DNA of 36,804 bases from an uncultured Bacteroidales bacterium (GTDB taxonomy: Bacteria; Bacteroidota; Bacteroidia; Bacteroidales; Bacteroidaceae). The notes under the pieces are model-generated. The model saw nothing but the letters and a program-made list of their open reading frames with translations, was not told the DNA's origin and ran no database searches. The translations under genes and the position numbers were made by a program. Where the stretch lies: NCBI GenBank assembly GCA_902772585.1, contig CACYBB010000022.1, positions 1 to 36,804 of the forward strand. Direction: 5' to 3'. Below are positions 1-8,167 of the stretch, one piece after another (position 1 is the stretch's first letter; every line of letters begins with the position of its first letter).

Positions 1-204
1 ACAAGTTACTATGAATACATCCACGACCTTCGCGTCGATTACTTCATAGCCCGCTACCGTGAACTTGCCGCTGCACAGAAGCCCATTGTCGCCCAGCAGT
101 TGGCGCAAGAGAGCGGCTACCACAGTTACAGCACCTTTAGCACCGCCTTCAAGCGACGCATGGACAAGAGTGTCAGCGCCTGGATGCGTGAAGAGGAACA
201 GTAA
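1..204 (+). CDS. AraC-family regulator, C-terminal end (partial)
   Basis: Only the last 67 residues lie in the window; the reading frame is open from base 1 to a TAA. The text shows the second helix-turn-helix of an AraC/XylS DNA-binding domain: a 'DYFIARYRELAA' helix, then 'VAQQLAQESGYHSYSTFSTAFKRRM', where the G-x-x-S-x-x-x-F-x-x-x-F-K-R spacing is the family signature. The domain would bind promoter DNA in the cytoplasm. The sensory or N-terminal part is outside the window, so neither the ligand nor the target can be named. The gene converges on the cytochrome bd operon. Confidence 0.8.
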   Translation, partial: TSYYEYIHDLRVDYFIARYRELAAAQKPIVAQQLAQESGYHSYSTFSTAFKRRMDKSVSAWMREEEQ

Positions 205-463
205 CAGCCACCTGTTTCACTATTGGCGATTGGCCTATTTCATGCCATTATGGATATAGATACCCGTGGGGCGCAGTCCTGCACGGCGCAGCTCGTCGAT
301 GGCTTCCATCAAGAACGAATAATCCCAAATAATATAGATTATGACGATATGTTATTTTACCGCGTCCGGCAACAGCCTGTATGTTGCACGACGCATTGGC
401 GGCAATCTGCTGTCAATCCCGAAGCTGATGAGACAGGAGAAGATAGAGGATAAATGACATAAC
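205..463. other. Intergenic stretch with a possible gene remnant
   Basis: No convincing gene. On the minus strand a frame from 351 down to a stop at 235-237 reads like real protein, with the segment 'DYSFLMEAIDELRRAGLRPTG', but it has only 38 codons and a stop just upstream. A second short minus-strand piece at about 358-420 ('SRLPPMRRATYRLLPDAVK') also ends in a stop. Together they could be the eroded end of a lost gene or a conserved intergenic sequence. At 221-234 there are two heptamers, TATTGGC and GATTGGC, of the kind found elsewhere in the window. Confidence 0.3.
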
Positions 464-508
464 AATGGTAGGCTCCTGATGTAGGAGCCTACCATTGATT
501 TTTTTTTG
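464..508 (+). terminator. Strong intrinsic terminator between convergent units
   Basis: A perfect 13-bp stem (464-476 pairs with 484-496) with a 7-nt loop is followed by a run of T at 499-507. The T run lies on the plus-strand side, so it best terminates transcription coming from the AraC-type gene. The same hairpin lies just past the end of cydB and may also stop the opposing transcript, although that side has no T tract. Confidence 0.85.
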
Positions 509-522
509 ATGCGCTTTGTTGA

Positions 523-1668
523 TCAATATGCGTGGCCGTCGGCAATCTCCTCCTTGTCGAGCTTCTTCTTGTCGAGAGCATACCAGGCATAGGCGATGTA
601 GGCCAGCACGAAGGGGATGAGCAGACTGACGTAGAACATGGTGCGCAGGGTAAACTCGCTGCTGCAAGAGTTGGCAAGGGTCAGCGACGACTGCAGGTCA
701 GCAGTAGAGGGATAGTAGGCAGTGTGGTTCCATGCCGACATGAGCAGCAGGGGTAACACCACAAGTACCACACCGATGCCTGCTGGCCAGATGCCCTGGA
801 TGTAGTCCTTGGAGACGATGGCCTTGCCGATGGCATAGAGTACCATGATGACACCTACGAGGAAGGGGATGGTCAAGTACCACATATCGATGAAGTTATG
901 GAGGTACTTGTAGGGCTCCATGAAGATGAGGCCCTCGTCGTTGTAGGCATAACCATCCTTCAATAGCAGGTGTACCAGATAGGCGACGAAGAGGATGAGG
1001 AACGGGATGGCGGCACCAAGGAGGCGCACGCTGGCTCGACTGCGGATATCCTCGTCGTTCACATTATTTATAATATATAAGGTACCCAGCACACGAGCCA
1101 GGAACATCACCGCCAGTCCGAAGACCAGCACCCACGGGTTCAGCAGGGCGTCGAGGCCGTGTGAGGCGTTGGCCCAATGCGAGATGATGGGAGTAAACGA
1201 CTCAGCGTCTATCAAGTTGTCTTTCTCTACGATGAAGTTAGAGCCCTCGAAGAAGGTGGCCACGGCACCGCCCAAGAGTAACGGACCTACAAGGCCATTG
1301 ATGATGAGGAACCACTGGAAGGTCTTGGCACCAAGGATGTTGCCCAACTTGTTCTGGAACTCATAGCTAACGGCCTGCAAGACAAACGTAAACAGAATGG
1401 CCATCCATAGCCAGTAGGCTCCGCCAAAACTGGTGGAATAGAATAGCGGGAAGGAGGCGAAGAACGCTCCTCCGAAGGTGACCAGCGTGGTGAACGTCAG
1501 TTCCCACTTACGACCTGTGGAGTTGATGATGAGTCGGCGCCCCTCCTCGTTATATCCCAGGGAACGTACCATCGAGTTTGCACCCTGTACGAACAGCAGG
1601 AAGACCAGCAGCGCTCCCAAGAGTGATACCAGGAAGCACCAGTAGTGTTGTAAGAAATCGTATGTCAT
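523..1668 (-). CDS. cydB: Cytochrome bd quinol oxidase subunit II
   Basis: Subunit II of the bd-type terminal oxidase in the inner membrane, which with CydA oxidises quinol and reduces oxygen to water without pumping protons. The 381-residue protein is almost wholly hydrophobic with about eight or nine membrane segments. It has the CydB-typical start 'MTYDFLQHYWCFLVSLLGALLVFL', the 'QGANSMVRSLG' turn and a 'GRKWELTFTTLVTFGGAFFASFP' second region. Length is close to the E. coli subunit (379). The start ATG overlaps the cydA stop by 4 bp, so the two are translationally coupled. In Bacteroides relatives this oxidase supports growth at nanomolar oxygen; the same role is likely here. Confidence 0.95.
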   Translation of the reverse strand: MTYDFLQHYWCFLVSLLGALLVFLLFVQGANSMVRSLGYNEEGRRLIINSTGRKWELTFTTLVTFGGAFFASFPLFYSTSFGGAYWLWMAILFTFVLQAVSYEFQNKLGNILGAKTFQWFLIINGLVGPLLLGGAVATFFEGSNFIVEKDNLIDAESFTPIISHWANASHGLDALLNPWVLVFGLAVMFLARVLGTLYIINNVNDEDIRSRASVRLLGAAIPFLILFVAYLVHLLLKDGYAYNDEGLIFMEPYKYLHNFIDMWYLTIPFLVGVIMVLYAIGKAIVSKDYIQGIWPAGIGVVLVVLPLLLMSAWNHTAYYPSTADLQSSLTLANSCSSEFTLRTMFYVSLLIPFVLAYIAYAWYALDKKKLDKEEIADGHAY

Positions 1669-3245
1669 GATTGTGGCCCTTTCTTGATTTGTTTAAGCAT
1701 AATATTGATTTCCACGCAGAGCATCAGGGTGAAGAGGAACAGGAAGAGGAAGAACGTCAGGGCTACCGAGAAACTTTCGATGTCGCTGACACCCACCCAT
1801 GTGGGCAACATATCCTGAATGGTCCACGGCTGACGTCCGAACTCAGCGACTAGCCAGCCACTCTCTGAGGCAATGTATGCCAACGGGACGAGGATGATGG
1901 CGAGCCAGTAATGCCATGCGGGCAGTCCTACGATGTCGTGGCAGTCGGCCTTGGTCTCTGGCAAGAGTCCGACGGTAGCCAACAGGCGACGTGTGATGAC
2001 GGAAAGATAAGGTATCTTAAAGGACAGGATTGCCAGCAACAGGAAATAGAGGATGAACAGACAACCTGCGCCCACCATGATGCGGAAGGCCCAGAAGTTG
2101 ACCCAGATGGGTGGTACGATGTCGTTCTTGTCCTTCACATAGCCATAGCCGAAGTAGGGCATGTTCTCGTTGAGTGTATTCAACTGGGCAGCGAGAACAG
2201 ACTCGGCAGCGCCTTCTGTCTTTGACTTACGATAGGCAGCCAATGCCTCGATAGCCATACGGCCACGGACGATTTTCTCTTCGATGCTGGGTTCCTCGGT
2301 ACCATCGGATCTTTTGTAGCCATTCATAATGTCGTTGATGCCTGGAACAAAGCCATGGAAGTCATTGGTGGCCATGAAACTCAATGCATAAGGCACCTCA
2401 ATACCCGGCACGATGGTCAGTCCACGGTCATAGCCGCCATCATGTAAAGCCTCCATGGCAGCAAGCTTCATGGGTTGTACCTCGGCAACGCTCTGTGCTG
2501 ACTTATGCCCCGTCATGCCTGCACCTAGTGAGGCGATGAGTCCCACGATGGCAGCAATCTTGATGCTCTCCTTGGCCAGTCGCACCTCACGATTCTTCAT
2601 CAGATACCAGCACGAGACAGCCACAACGAAGATGGCACCGATAATCCAGGCAGAGATAACCGTATGGCAGAACTTGTCGATGGCAAACGGTGACAGTGCT
2701 ACATCAAGGAAGCTGATCATCTCGTTACGCATAGTATCAGGATTGAAGGCACAGCCCACAGGATACTGCATCCAGGCATTCGCCACAAGAATCCACCATG
2801 CCGAGATGGTAGCGCCAAGACCTGTCAGCCACGTCGCCGCCAGATGGAAGCCCGGCGAGACCTTCTTCCAGCCAAAGTACATCACTGCCACAAAGGTGGA
2901 CTCCATGAAGAAAGCCACGATACCCTCGACAGCCAATGGTGCTCCGAAGATGTCGCCAACGAACCAGGAGTAGTTGGACCAGTTGGTGCCAAACTCAAAC
3001 TCCAGAATGATACCCGTAGCAACACCCATGGCGAAGTTGATGCCGAAGAGGCGTTGCCAGAACTGGGCAGCGTCGCGCCAGAAGGTATCTCTTGTGCGAT
3101 ACCAACAGGTTTCGACGATACCCATCACAACGGCCAGACCCAGCGTCAGGGGCACGAAGAGCCAGTGATAGATGGCTGTCAGTGCGAACTGTGCCCTAGC
3201 CCAATCAATGGAGTGGCCGCTAATGGTTAATAAGAAGTCATTCAT
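1665..3245 (-). CDS. cydA: Cytochrome bd quinol oxidase subunit I
   Basis: Subunit I carries all three haems and the quinol site of the bd oxidase. At 526 residues it matches E. coli CydA (522). Expected ligands are visible: His27 (equivalent to E. coli His19, high-spin haem b595), His194 and Met390 (haem b558), and Glu107 and Glu115 in 'EGIVAFFMEST' (the proton/haem d region). The Q loop after 'GHKSAQSVAEVQPMKLAAMEA' keeps the Lys260 and Glu265 counterparts of E. coli Lys252 and Glu257, needed for quinol oxidation. It lies 26 nt after the DUF4492 gene and overlaps cydB by 4 bp. The protein appears complete and functional. Confidence 0.97.
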   Translation of the reverse strand: MNDFLLTISGHSIDWARAQFALTAIYHWLFVPLTLGLAVVMGIVETCWYRTRDTFWRDAAQFWQRLFGINFAMGVATGIILEFEFGTNWSNYSWFVGDIFGAPLAVEGIVAFFMESTFVAVMYFGWKKVSPGFHLAATWLTGLGATISAWWILVANAWMQYPVGCAFNPDTMRNEMISFLDVALSPFAIDKFCHTVISAWIIGAIFVVAVSCWYLMKNREVRLAKESIKIAAIVGLIASLGAGMTGHKSAQSVAEVQPMKLAAMEALHDGGYDRGLTIVPGIEVPYALSFMATNDFHGFVPGINDIMNGYKRSDGTEEPSIEEKIVRGRMAIEALAAYRKSKTEGAAESVLAAQLNTLNENMPYFGYGYVKDKNDIVPPIWVNFWAFRIMVGAGCLFILYFLLLAILSFKIPYLSVITRRLLATVGLLPETKADCHDIVGLPAWHYWLAIILVPLAYIASESGWLVAEFGRQPWTIQDMLPTWVGVSDIESFSVALTFFLFLFLFTLMLCVEINIMLKQIKKGPQS

Positions 3246-3271
3246 AGCATTATTGTTTTAGGATTGATGAT

Positions 3272-3490
3272 TTATCGTTTCAATACTTCGGTAGCAACGA
3301 ACTCTGATTCCTTTCCTTCGTCAGCATGGGTGCTGATGTAGTTGGGGAAAAAGAAGATCTTCAAGATTACAAAGATAACGAACAGCTTAATCAGGATGAT
3401 AGCCCACAGGGTACGCCCTAACGTCATCTGTCGGAAACCGTCCCTGTAGAAAGCGAAAGCCCTGTATAGCCAACTGTTTTTGCCCATCAT
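3272..3490 (-). CDS. DUF4492 small membrane protein of the cyd operon
   Basis: A 72-residue protein with one clear membrane segment ('LWAIILIKLFVIFVILKIFFF', about 28-48), a basic N-terminal side and a hydrophilic tail. Genes of the DUF4492 family sit directly upstream of cydA in Bacteroidetes, as here. By analogy with CydX/CydS small subunits it may help assemble or stabilise the oxidase, but that is inference. Two ATGs occur back to back; a good ribosome-binding sequence AAAGGAG ends about 7 nt upstream of the first. It is the first gene of the operon and follows a Bacteroidetes-type promoter. Confidence 0.85.
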   Translation of the reverse strand: MMGKNSWLYRAFAFYRDGFRQMTLGRTLWAIILIKLFVIFVILKIFFFPNYISTHADEGKESEFVATEVLKR

Positions 3491-3518
3491 GATGCTCTCC
3501 TTTGCGTTAATAATGTTG

Positions 3519-3549
3519 CAAATATAGTAAATAAATTCAAAACTACCAA
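3519..3549 (-). promoter_or_regulatory. Promoter of the DUF4492-cydA-cydB operon
   Basis: On the minus strand TATATTTG (3526 to 3519) fits the Bacteroidetes -7 box TAnnTTTG exactly. The -33 position, 19 nt upstream, reads TTGG at 3549-3546, a partial match to TTTG. The expected start lies about 25 nt before the DUF4492 ATG. Confidence 0.7.
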
Positions 3550-3555
3550 GTTTTC

Positions 3556-3586
3556 TTTGGTATTTCGTGGAAAAAGTTTAACTTTG
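3556..3586 (+). promoter_or_regulatory. Promoter of the coiled-coil/TolC/HlyD/ABC-2 operon
   Basis: A textbook Bacteroidetes promoter: TTTG at 3556-3559, a 19-nt spacer, then TAACTTTG at 3579-3586. Transcription should start near 3590-3595, giving a leader of about 30 nt. It is divergent from the cyd promoter, and the two elements lie about 30 bp apart. Confidence 0.85.
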
Positions 3587-3622
3587 CACCATGTTTTCGA
3601 AAACAAATTATGATTATTAGTT

Positions 3623-4501
3623 ATGAATAACAAGAAAATTGTAGGCCCCTTAGTGGCTGTCATCGTATTATTAGTTGCAGGAATTGCTTATCTTGGTTAC
3701 AGTCTCAGTCAGGAAAAGCAGGTCAATAAGGACATGCAGGAACTGGCTGTTCTGGAGAAGCAGGAAATGGAGAACGAATACCAGCAGTTTGCCGACCAGT
3801 ACAGTGAGATGAAGACACGTATCAACAACGACTCTATCATCAATCAGCTGACTCGTGAGCAGGAACGCACCAAGCAGTTGCTGGAGGAATTGCGTAAGAC
3901 CAAGGCTGACGATGCCGCTGAGATTACCCGTCTGAAGAAGGAGTTGGCAACCGTTCGTGCCGTACTGCGCAGCTATGTGCTCCAGATTGACTCGCTGAAC
4001 CAGTTGAATGCAGAGTTGATGGACGAGAACAATCGTGTACGTTCAGAGTTGGAGTTGACCAACCAGCAGAACCAGGCACTGGCTTCCAGCAACATGACGC
4101 TGTCAGAGAAGGTAGCTATTGCCTCTCAGTTGAATGCTACAAACATCACGCTGACACCGCTGAACAAGAAAAATAAGGACAATAAGCATATGAAGAAGGC
4201 TCGTACCCTACTCGTCTCTTTCAATATTGCCCGTAACGTCACGGCAGCCAATGGTACCCGTGAGATTTTCATCCGTGTCACAACGCCGATGGGTGAAGTA
4301 CTCAATGGCGGTGGCTCTTTCTCTTATGAGGACCGACAGTTGGCTTACACCATGAAGCGCTCCATCGACTATAGCGGTGAGGAGACTTCAGTAACAGCCA
4401 TGTGGCCTATCAATGAGACCCTTGCTGGAGGTTCGTATAACGTCAGCATCTTTGCCGATGGCAATATGATTGGTTCCAGAAACTTTACGTTTGAGAAATA
4501 A
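3623..4501 (+). CDS. Membrane-anchored coiled-coil protein, function unknown
   Basis: The 292-residue protein begins with a short basic stretch and one membrane segment (about residues 7-27). A long heptad-rich coiled coil follows (about 30-170, full of Glu, Lys, Leu and Gln), then a predicted beta-rich C-terminal domain (about 190-292, ending 'GGSYNVSIFADGNMIGSRNFTFEK'). The topology suggests an anchor in the inner membrane with the coiled coil and sandwich domain in the periplasm. It is the first gene of the operon and its stop is 3 nt before the TolC-like gene. That suggests a role with the export system, perhaps as a periplasmic spacer. I recognise no named family. Confidence 0.75.
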   Translation: MNNKKIVGPLVAVIVLLVAGIAYLGYSLSQEKQVNKDMQELAVLEKQEMENEYQQFADQYSEMKTRINNDSIINQLTREQERTKQLLEELRKTKADDAAEITRLKKELATVRAVLRSYVLQIDSLNQLNAELMDENNRVRSELELTNQQNQALASSNMTLSEKVAIASQLNATNITLTPLNKKNKDNKHMKKARTLLVSFNIARNVTAANGTREIFIRVTTPMGEVLNGGGSFSYEDRQLAYTMKRSIDYSGEETSVTAMWPINETLAGGSYNVSIFADGNMIGSRNFTFEK

Positions 4502-4504
4502 CAT

Positions 4505-5974
4505 ATGAATCGATTTCTAGCTATTAGCTTCTGGCTATTGGCTTTTGGCATACATCCTGTCATGGCTCAGCGCGTTCTGAGCCTTGACAGTTGTAGGGCT
4601 ATGGCGCTACGCAACAACAAGCAGATGAGTGTGCAGCGTGTCAAGCAGGAGATGGCTAAGAACATCCGCAAGTCGGCACGCACGAAGTATCTGCCTCATG
4701 TCTCTGCTGTTGGTGGCTACGTCTATACCAGCAAGGAAATCTCACTCCTCAGCGACGAGACTAAGGATGCTTTGTCAAACCTGGGTACTAACAGCGTCAA
4801 CCATCTGCAGTCGGGATTGGCTACGGCTATGCCCGTGCTGAGCACGCTGTTTGGTGGTACGGCAGGAGTGCAGGCAATGATGAACGGCATAGCAAGTCCC
4901 CTGAACCAATTGGGAGAGGGTATTATCGATGCGTTCCATACCGATACGCGGCATATGTTCGCTGGTTCCATCTTCCTCACACAGCCCATCTTTATGGGTG
5001 GTGCCATCATCGCCATGAACAAGATGGCAGACCTGGGCGAGGAACTTGCCGCTAATTCTGCTGAGACACGTCGCCAAGAAACGCTCTATCAGATAGACCA
5101 AGCCTACTGGCAGGTGGTGTCGCTACACCATAAACAGAAGTTGGCAGAGGGATACCTGGACCTCGTCAAGAAATTGGACGGTGACGTACAGAAGATGATT
5201 CGTGAAGGTGTTGCCACCCGTTCCGAAGGTCTGAGCGTCAGCGTGAAGGTCAACGAGGCTGAGATGGCTGTCATGAAGGTCAACGACGGACTGACACTGT
5301 CGAAGATGCTGTTGTGCCAGCTCTGCGGACTACCTGTCGATGAACAGGTCACGCTGGTGGACGAGGAGAAGGAAGAGGTTACTGCTCTCGCTCCCGCAAC
5401 TGACATCCGTAAGAGTGACTTCCTGGAGTTCCGTCCTGAGTTGAAGATGCTTCAGAATATGGTCGATATCGGTCATCAGGCTACCAATGTCCTGAAGGCA
5501 GGTAACCTGCCACAGGTGTTACTGGTGGGTGGCTATACAACGACGAACCCCAACCTGTACAATGGTTTCCAGCGGAAATTCGGTGGCGCTTGGAATGTTG
5601 CCGTCATGTTGCGTGTGCCCATCTGGAACTGGGGCGATGTAGCTTATAAAGTGCGTGCTGCCAAAGGCGCTACCACCATTGCCACCCTGGAACTGGAAGA
5701 GGCTCGTGAGAAGATGGAACTGCAGGTCAACCAAAGCAATTTCCGTGTCAACGAGGCTTACAAACGACTGGAGATGGCGCAGGCCAGTCAGCAGCGTGCT
5801 GACGAGAATCTGCGTACTGCCAACCTGGGATTCCAGGAGGGTGTCATCTCGTCGACTACCGTCATGGAGGCGCAGACAGCCTGGCTGCAGGCCCAGTCGC
5901 AGCGTATTGATGCTGAGATTGACGTCCAGTTGAGTCGTGTGAACCTGCAGAAGTCACTGGGTACGCTTCGCTAA
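4505..5974 (+). CDS. TolC-family outer-membrane efflux protein
   Basis: The 489-residue protein has a signal peptide (about 1-21, ending 'VMA' before 'QRVLSLDSC') and the two-fold helical repeat of outer-membrane efflux proteins. The first half contains the typical 'LDSCRAMALRNNKQMSVQRVKQEMAKNIRKSART' start, and the second half 'AREKMELQVNQSNFRVNEAYKRLEMAQASQQRADENLRTANLGFQEG'. It would form the outer-membrane channel and periplasmic tunnel of a tripartite exporter, working with the HlyD-like adaptor next door. A poorly conserved insertion ('LSTLFGGTAGVQAMMNGIASPLNQLG', about 112-140) lengthens the first half. The signal-peptide codons are made of 7-nt repeats. Confidence 0.92.
   Translation: MNRFLAISFWLLAFGIHPVMAQRVLSLDSCRAMALRNNKQMSVQRVKQEMAKNIRKSARTKYLPHVSAVGGYVYTSKEISLLSDETKDALSNLGTNSVNHLQSGLATAMPVLSTLFGGTAGVQAMMNGIASPLNQLGEGIIDAFHTDTRHMFAGSIFLTQPIFMGGAIIAMNKMADLGEELAANSAETRRQETLYQIDQAYWQVVSLHHKQKLAEGYLDLVKKLDGDVQKMIREGVATRSEGLSVSVKVNEAEMAVMKVNDGLTLSKMLLCQLCGLPVDEQVTLVDEEKEEVTALAPATDIRKSDFLEFRPELKMLQNMVDIGHQATNVLKAGNLPQVLLVGGYTTTNPNLYNGFQRKFGGAWNVAVMLRVPIWNWGDVAYKVRAAKGATTIATLELEEAREKMELQVNQSNFRVNEAYKRLEMAQASQQRADENLRTANLGFQEGVISSTTVMEAQTAWLQAQSQRIDAEIDVQLSRVNLQKSLGTLR
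4517..4551 (+). repeat. Five heptamers inside the TolC signal-peptide codons
   Basis: Five 7-nt units in a row: CTAGCTA, TTAGCTT, CTGGCTA, TTGGCTT, TTGGCAT. They encode most of the hydrophobic core of the signal peptide (from 'LAISFWLLAFG'). Since 7 is not a multiple of 3, the units are read in all three frames, so any gain or loss of one unit would shift the frame. Confidence 0.75.
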
Positions 5975-5975
5975 T

Positions 5976-6010
5976 AAATAGTAAATTGTAAATAGTCAAA
6001 TATAAATATA
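5976..6010 (+). repeat. Heptamer repeat between TolC and HlyD genes
   Basis: The 39-nt gap holds AAATAGT, AAATTGT, AAATAGT, CAAATAT and AAATATA, a 7-nt periodic A/T-rich tract ending just before the HlyD-like start codon. It may serve as an unstructured leader for translation; this is inference. Confidence 0.65.
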
Positions 6011-6013
6011 AAG

Positions 6014-6997
6014 ATGAGTGCTAAAACACAACACAACAACATACTGCTGGCCATCATCGGTTTCGCTTCAGTAGTCATCATCGTGGGAGTCATCGGCTTC
6101 TTTGCTTTCTCACGTGATGCTGAGGTCATTCAGGGACAGGTAGAGGTCAGCGAGTATCGTGTGTCAAGCAAGGTGCCTGGTCGTATCCTGGAGATACGTG
6201 TCAAAGAAGGCGACTTCGTTAAGGTTGGTGACACACTGGCCATCCTTGATGCCCCAGAGGTGCGTGCCAAGATGGAACAGGCCCGCAGTGCCGAGGAGGC
6301 TGCTTCTGCCCTTGAGTTGAAAGCCCAGAACGGAGCCCGTGAGGAACAGATTCGTGGTGCCTATAATGTCTTGCAACAGGCAAAGGCCGGCGTGGAGATT
6401 GCTGAGAAATCGTACCAGCGCATCCAGCGTCTCTTCGACGAGGGTGTCGTCAGCGAACAGAAGCGTGACGAGGTGTATGCCCAGTATAAGGCTATGGAGG
6501 CCCAGATGAAGGCTGCCCAGAGCCAGTATGACATGGCTGTCAATGGTGCCCGTCGTGAGGACAAACTCGCAGCGGCTGCCCAGGTGGGTCGTGCCAAGGG
6601 TGCTGTCCAGGAGGTTAACTCCTATATCCACGAGACGGTACAGATTGCCCAGGCAGAGGGAGAGGTCATGGACATCTATCCCAAGCAGGGCGAACTGGTT
6701 GGTACAGGTTCACCCATTATGACCATTGCCGTGATGAAGGACCTTTGGGGTACGTTCAATATCCGTGAGGACCAGCTCAACGGTCTGGAGATAGGCAAAA
6801 CATTCTCTGCCTTTGTTCCTGCTTTCAATAAGAACATCCAGATGAAGGTGTACTATATGAAAGACCAGGGCTCGTATGCAGTCTGGAAGGCTACCAAGGC
6901 CAATGGCCAGTACGATCTGAAGACTTTCGAGGTGAAGGCTCATCCTGTTGAGCCGATGGAAGGTTTGCGTCCTGGCATGAGTCTGGTCATCAAGTAA
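6014..6997 (+). CDS. HlyD-family periplasmic adaptor protein
   Basis: A 327-residue membrane-fusion protein. An N-terminal membrane anchor (about 11-31) is followed by the first half of a lipoyl/beta-barrel domain ('YRVSSKVPGRILEIRVKEGDFVKVGDTLAILDAPEVRAKMEQARSAEEAA', about 47-97). A helical hairpin (about 95-190) and the returning half ('AQAEGEVMDIYPKQGELVGTGSPIMTIAVM') follow. It should bridge the two inner-membrane permeases and the TolC-like channel. The stop codon directly abuts the next ATG (no spacer), so the genes are coupled. The closest arrangement known to me is the YhiI-type adaptor with YhhJ-like permeases. Confidence 0.92.
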   Translation: MSAKTQHNNILLAIIGFASVVIIVGVIGFFAFSRDAEVIQGQVEVSEYRVSSKVPGRILEIRVKEGDFVKVGDTLAILDAPEVRAKMEQARSAEEAASALELKAQNGAREEQIRGAYNVLQQAKAGVEIAEKSYQRIQRLFDEGVVSEQKRDEVYAQYKAMEAQMKAAQSQYDMAVNGARREDKLAAAAQVGRAKGAVQEVNSYIHETVQIAQAEGEVMDIYPKQGELVGTGSPIMTIAVMKDLWGTFNIREDQLNGLEIGKTFSAFVPAFNKNIQMKVYYMKDQGSYAVWKATKANGQYDLKTFEVKAHPVEPMEGLRPGMSLVIK

Positions 6998-8167
6998 ATG
7001 AAGATGTTGAGACAGATTTACCAGTTGTCGGTGAGGGAGTGTAAGATATTCCTTCGCAATCCCATCTATGTTTTCTGCATGGTGGCATTCCCGCTGGCTG
7101 TCATCTTCTTCTTCACCAGTCTGCTGGAGCAAGGTCAGCCCCAGGAGATGCCTGTGGGTGTCGTCGACTTGGACAACACATCGACCACACGTGCACTGAT
7201 TCGCAAGTTGGATGGTTTCCAGAGCTGTGAGGTGGTGGCCTATTACACCACACCTGCCGAGGCCCGCGAAGCCATCGAAAACAATAAAATATACGGATTC
7301 CTGTATATCCCTGAAGGAACTACCGCAAAGCTCCTTGCCAGTCGTCAGCCTAAGATTTCATTCTACTATACGATGACGACCATCGTGTCTGGTTCCTTGG
7401 TGTATCGCGACATGAAGACTGTTGCCAGCTTGGGTTCGGCGGCACTAGGCATGGCCACCATGCGTGCCAAGGGACTTACCGACCAGCAGATTAAGACGCT
7501 GATGCAACCCATCGCTATCGACCTGCACCAAATCGGTAATCCGACGACAGACTATAATGCCTACCTGACAACAGTCATGGTGCCGGGTATCATTATGCTA
7601 TTCATCTTCCTCATCACCACCTATGCCATCGGTACCGAGTTGAAGTTCAACCGCAGCAAGCAGTTTGTAGAAATGGGCGAACCGCATATCTGGGTGTCGA
7701 TCATCGGCAAGTTCCTACCCCATACGTTGGTGTGGCTCAGCATCACCTTCTTCTATTCGTTCTATGTCTTTGGCGTTATGGGCTTCCCGCATCCGGGTGG
7801 CGTAGTAAGAATCGTCATGCTGAATGTGCTGATGGTACTTGCTGCCCAGGGCTTCGGACTCTTTGCCTTCGGACTGATGCCTTCGCTACGCATGTCAATG
7901 AGTATCAGTTCACTGTGGGCGGTGCTCAGCATCTCCATGGCAGGTTCCGCTTTTCCGCTGATTGGTATGGACGGTCCCTTGCAGGCTATGGCGTGGTTGT
8001 TCCCCTTGCGTCATTATTTCATGCTCTATCAGATAGGTGTCCTCAACAACTACCCCATCCTGGATGCATGGTTCCACATTGCAGCACTCATCGCCTTTAT
8101 CCTGTTGCCCATCATGGTGGCAGGAAAGATTAAACATGCCATGTTAACCTACGTATATATACCATGA
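6998..8167 (+). CDS. ABC-2 type permease (first of a pair)
   Basis: A 389-residue inner-membrane protein of the YhhJ/ABC-2 class. One N-terminal membrane segment (about 23-42) precedes a large periplasmic domain ('EMPVGVVDLDNTSTTRALIRKLDGF...', about 48-190), then five further segments from about residue 190 to the end. The 'VGVVDLDNT' strand followed by 'PEGTTAKLLASRQPKISFYY' is characteristic. It forms half of a transporter pore with the next gene, whose start overlaps its stop by 4 bp. No ABC ATPase is encoded in the operon. The substrate is unknown; drugs, lipids or an envelope component are all possible. Confidence 0.9.
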   Translation: MKMLRQIYQLSVRECKIFLRNPIYVFCMVAFPLAVIFFFTSLLEQGQPQEMPVGVVDLDNTSTTRALIRKLDGFQSCEVVAYYTTPAEAREAIENNKIYGFLYIPEGTTAKLLASRQPKISFYYTMTTIVSGSLVYRDMKTVASLGSAALGMATMRAKGLTDQQIKTLMQPIAIDLHQIGNPTTDYNAYLTTVMVPGIIMLFIFLITTYAIGTELKFNRSKQFVEMGEPHIWVSIIGKFLPHTLVWLSITFFYSFYVFGVMGFPHPGGVVRIVMLNVLMVLAAQGFGLFAFGLMPSLRMSMSISSLWAVLSISMAGSAFPLIGMDGPLQAMAWLFPLRHYFMLYQIGVLNNYPILDAWFHIAALIAFILLPIMVAGKIKHAMLTYVYIP

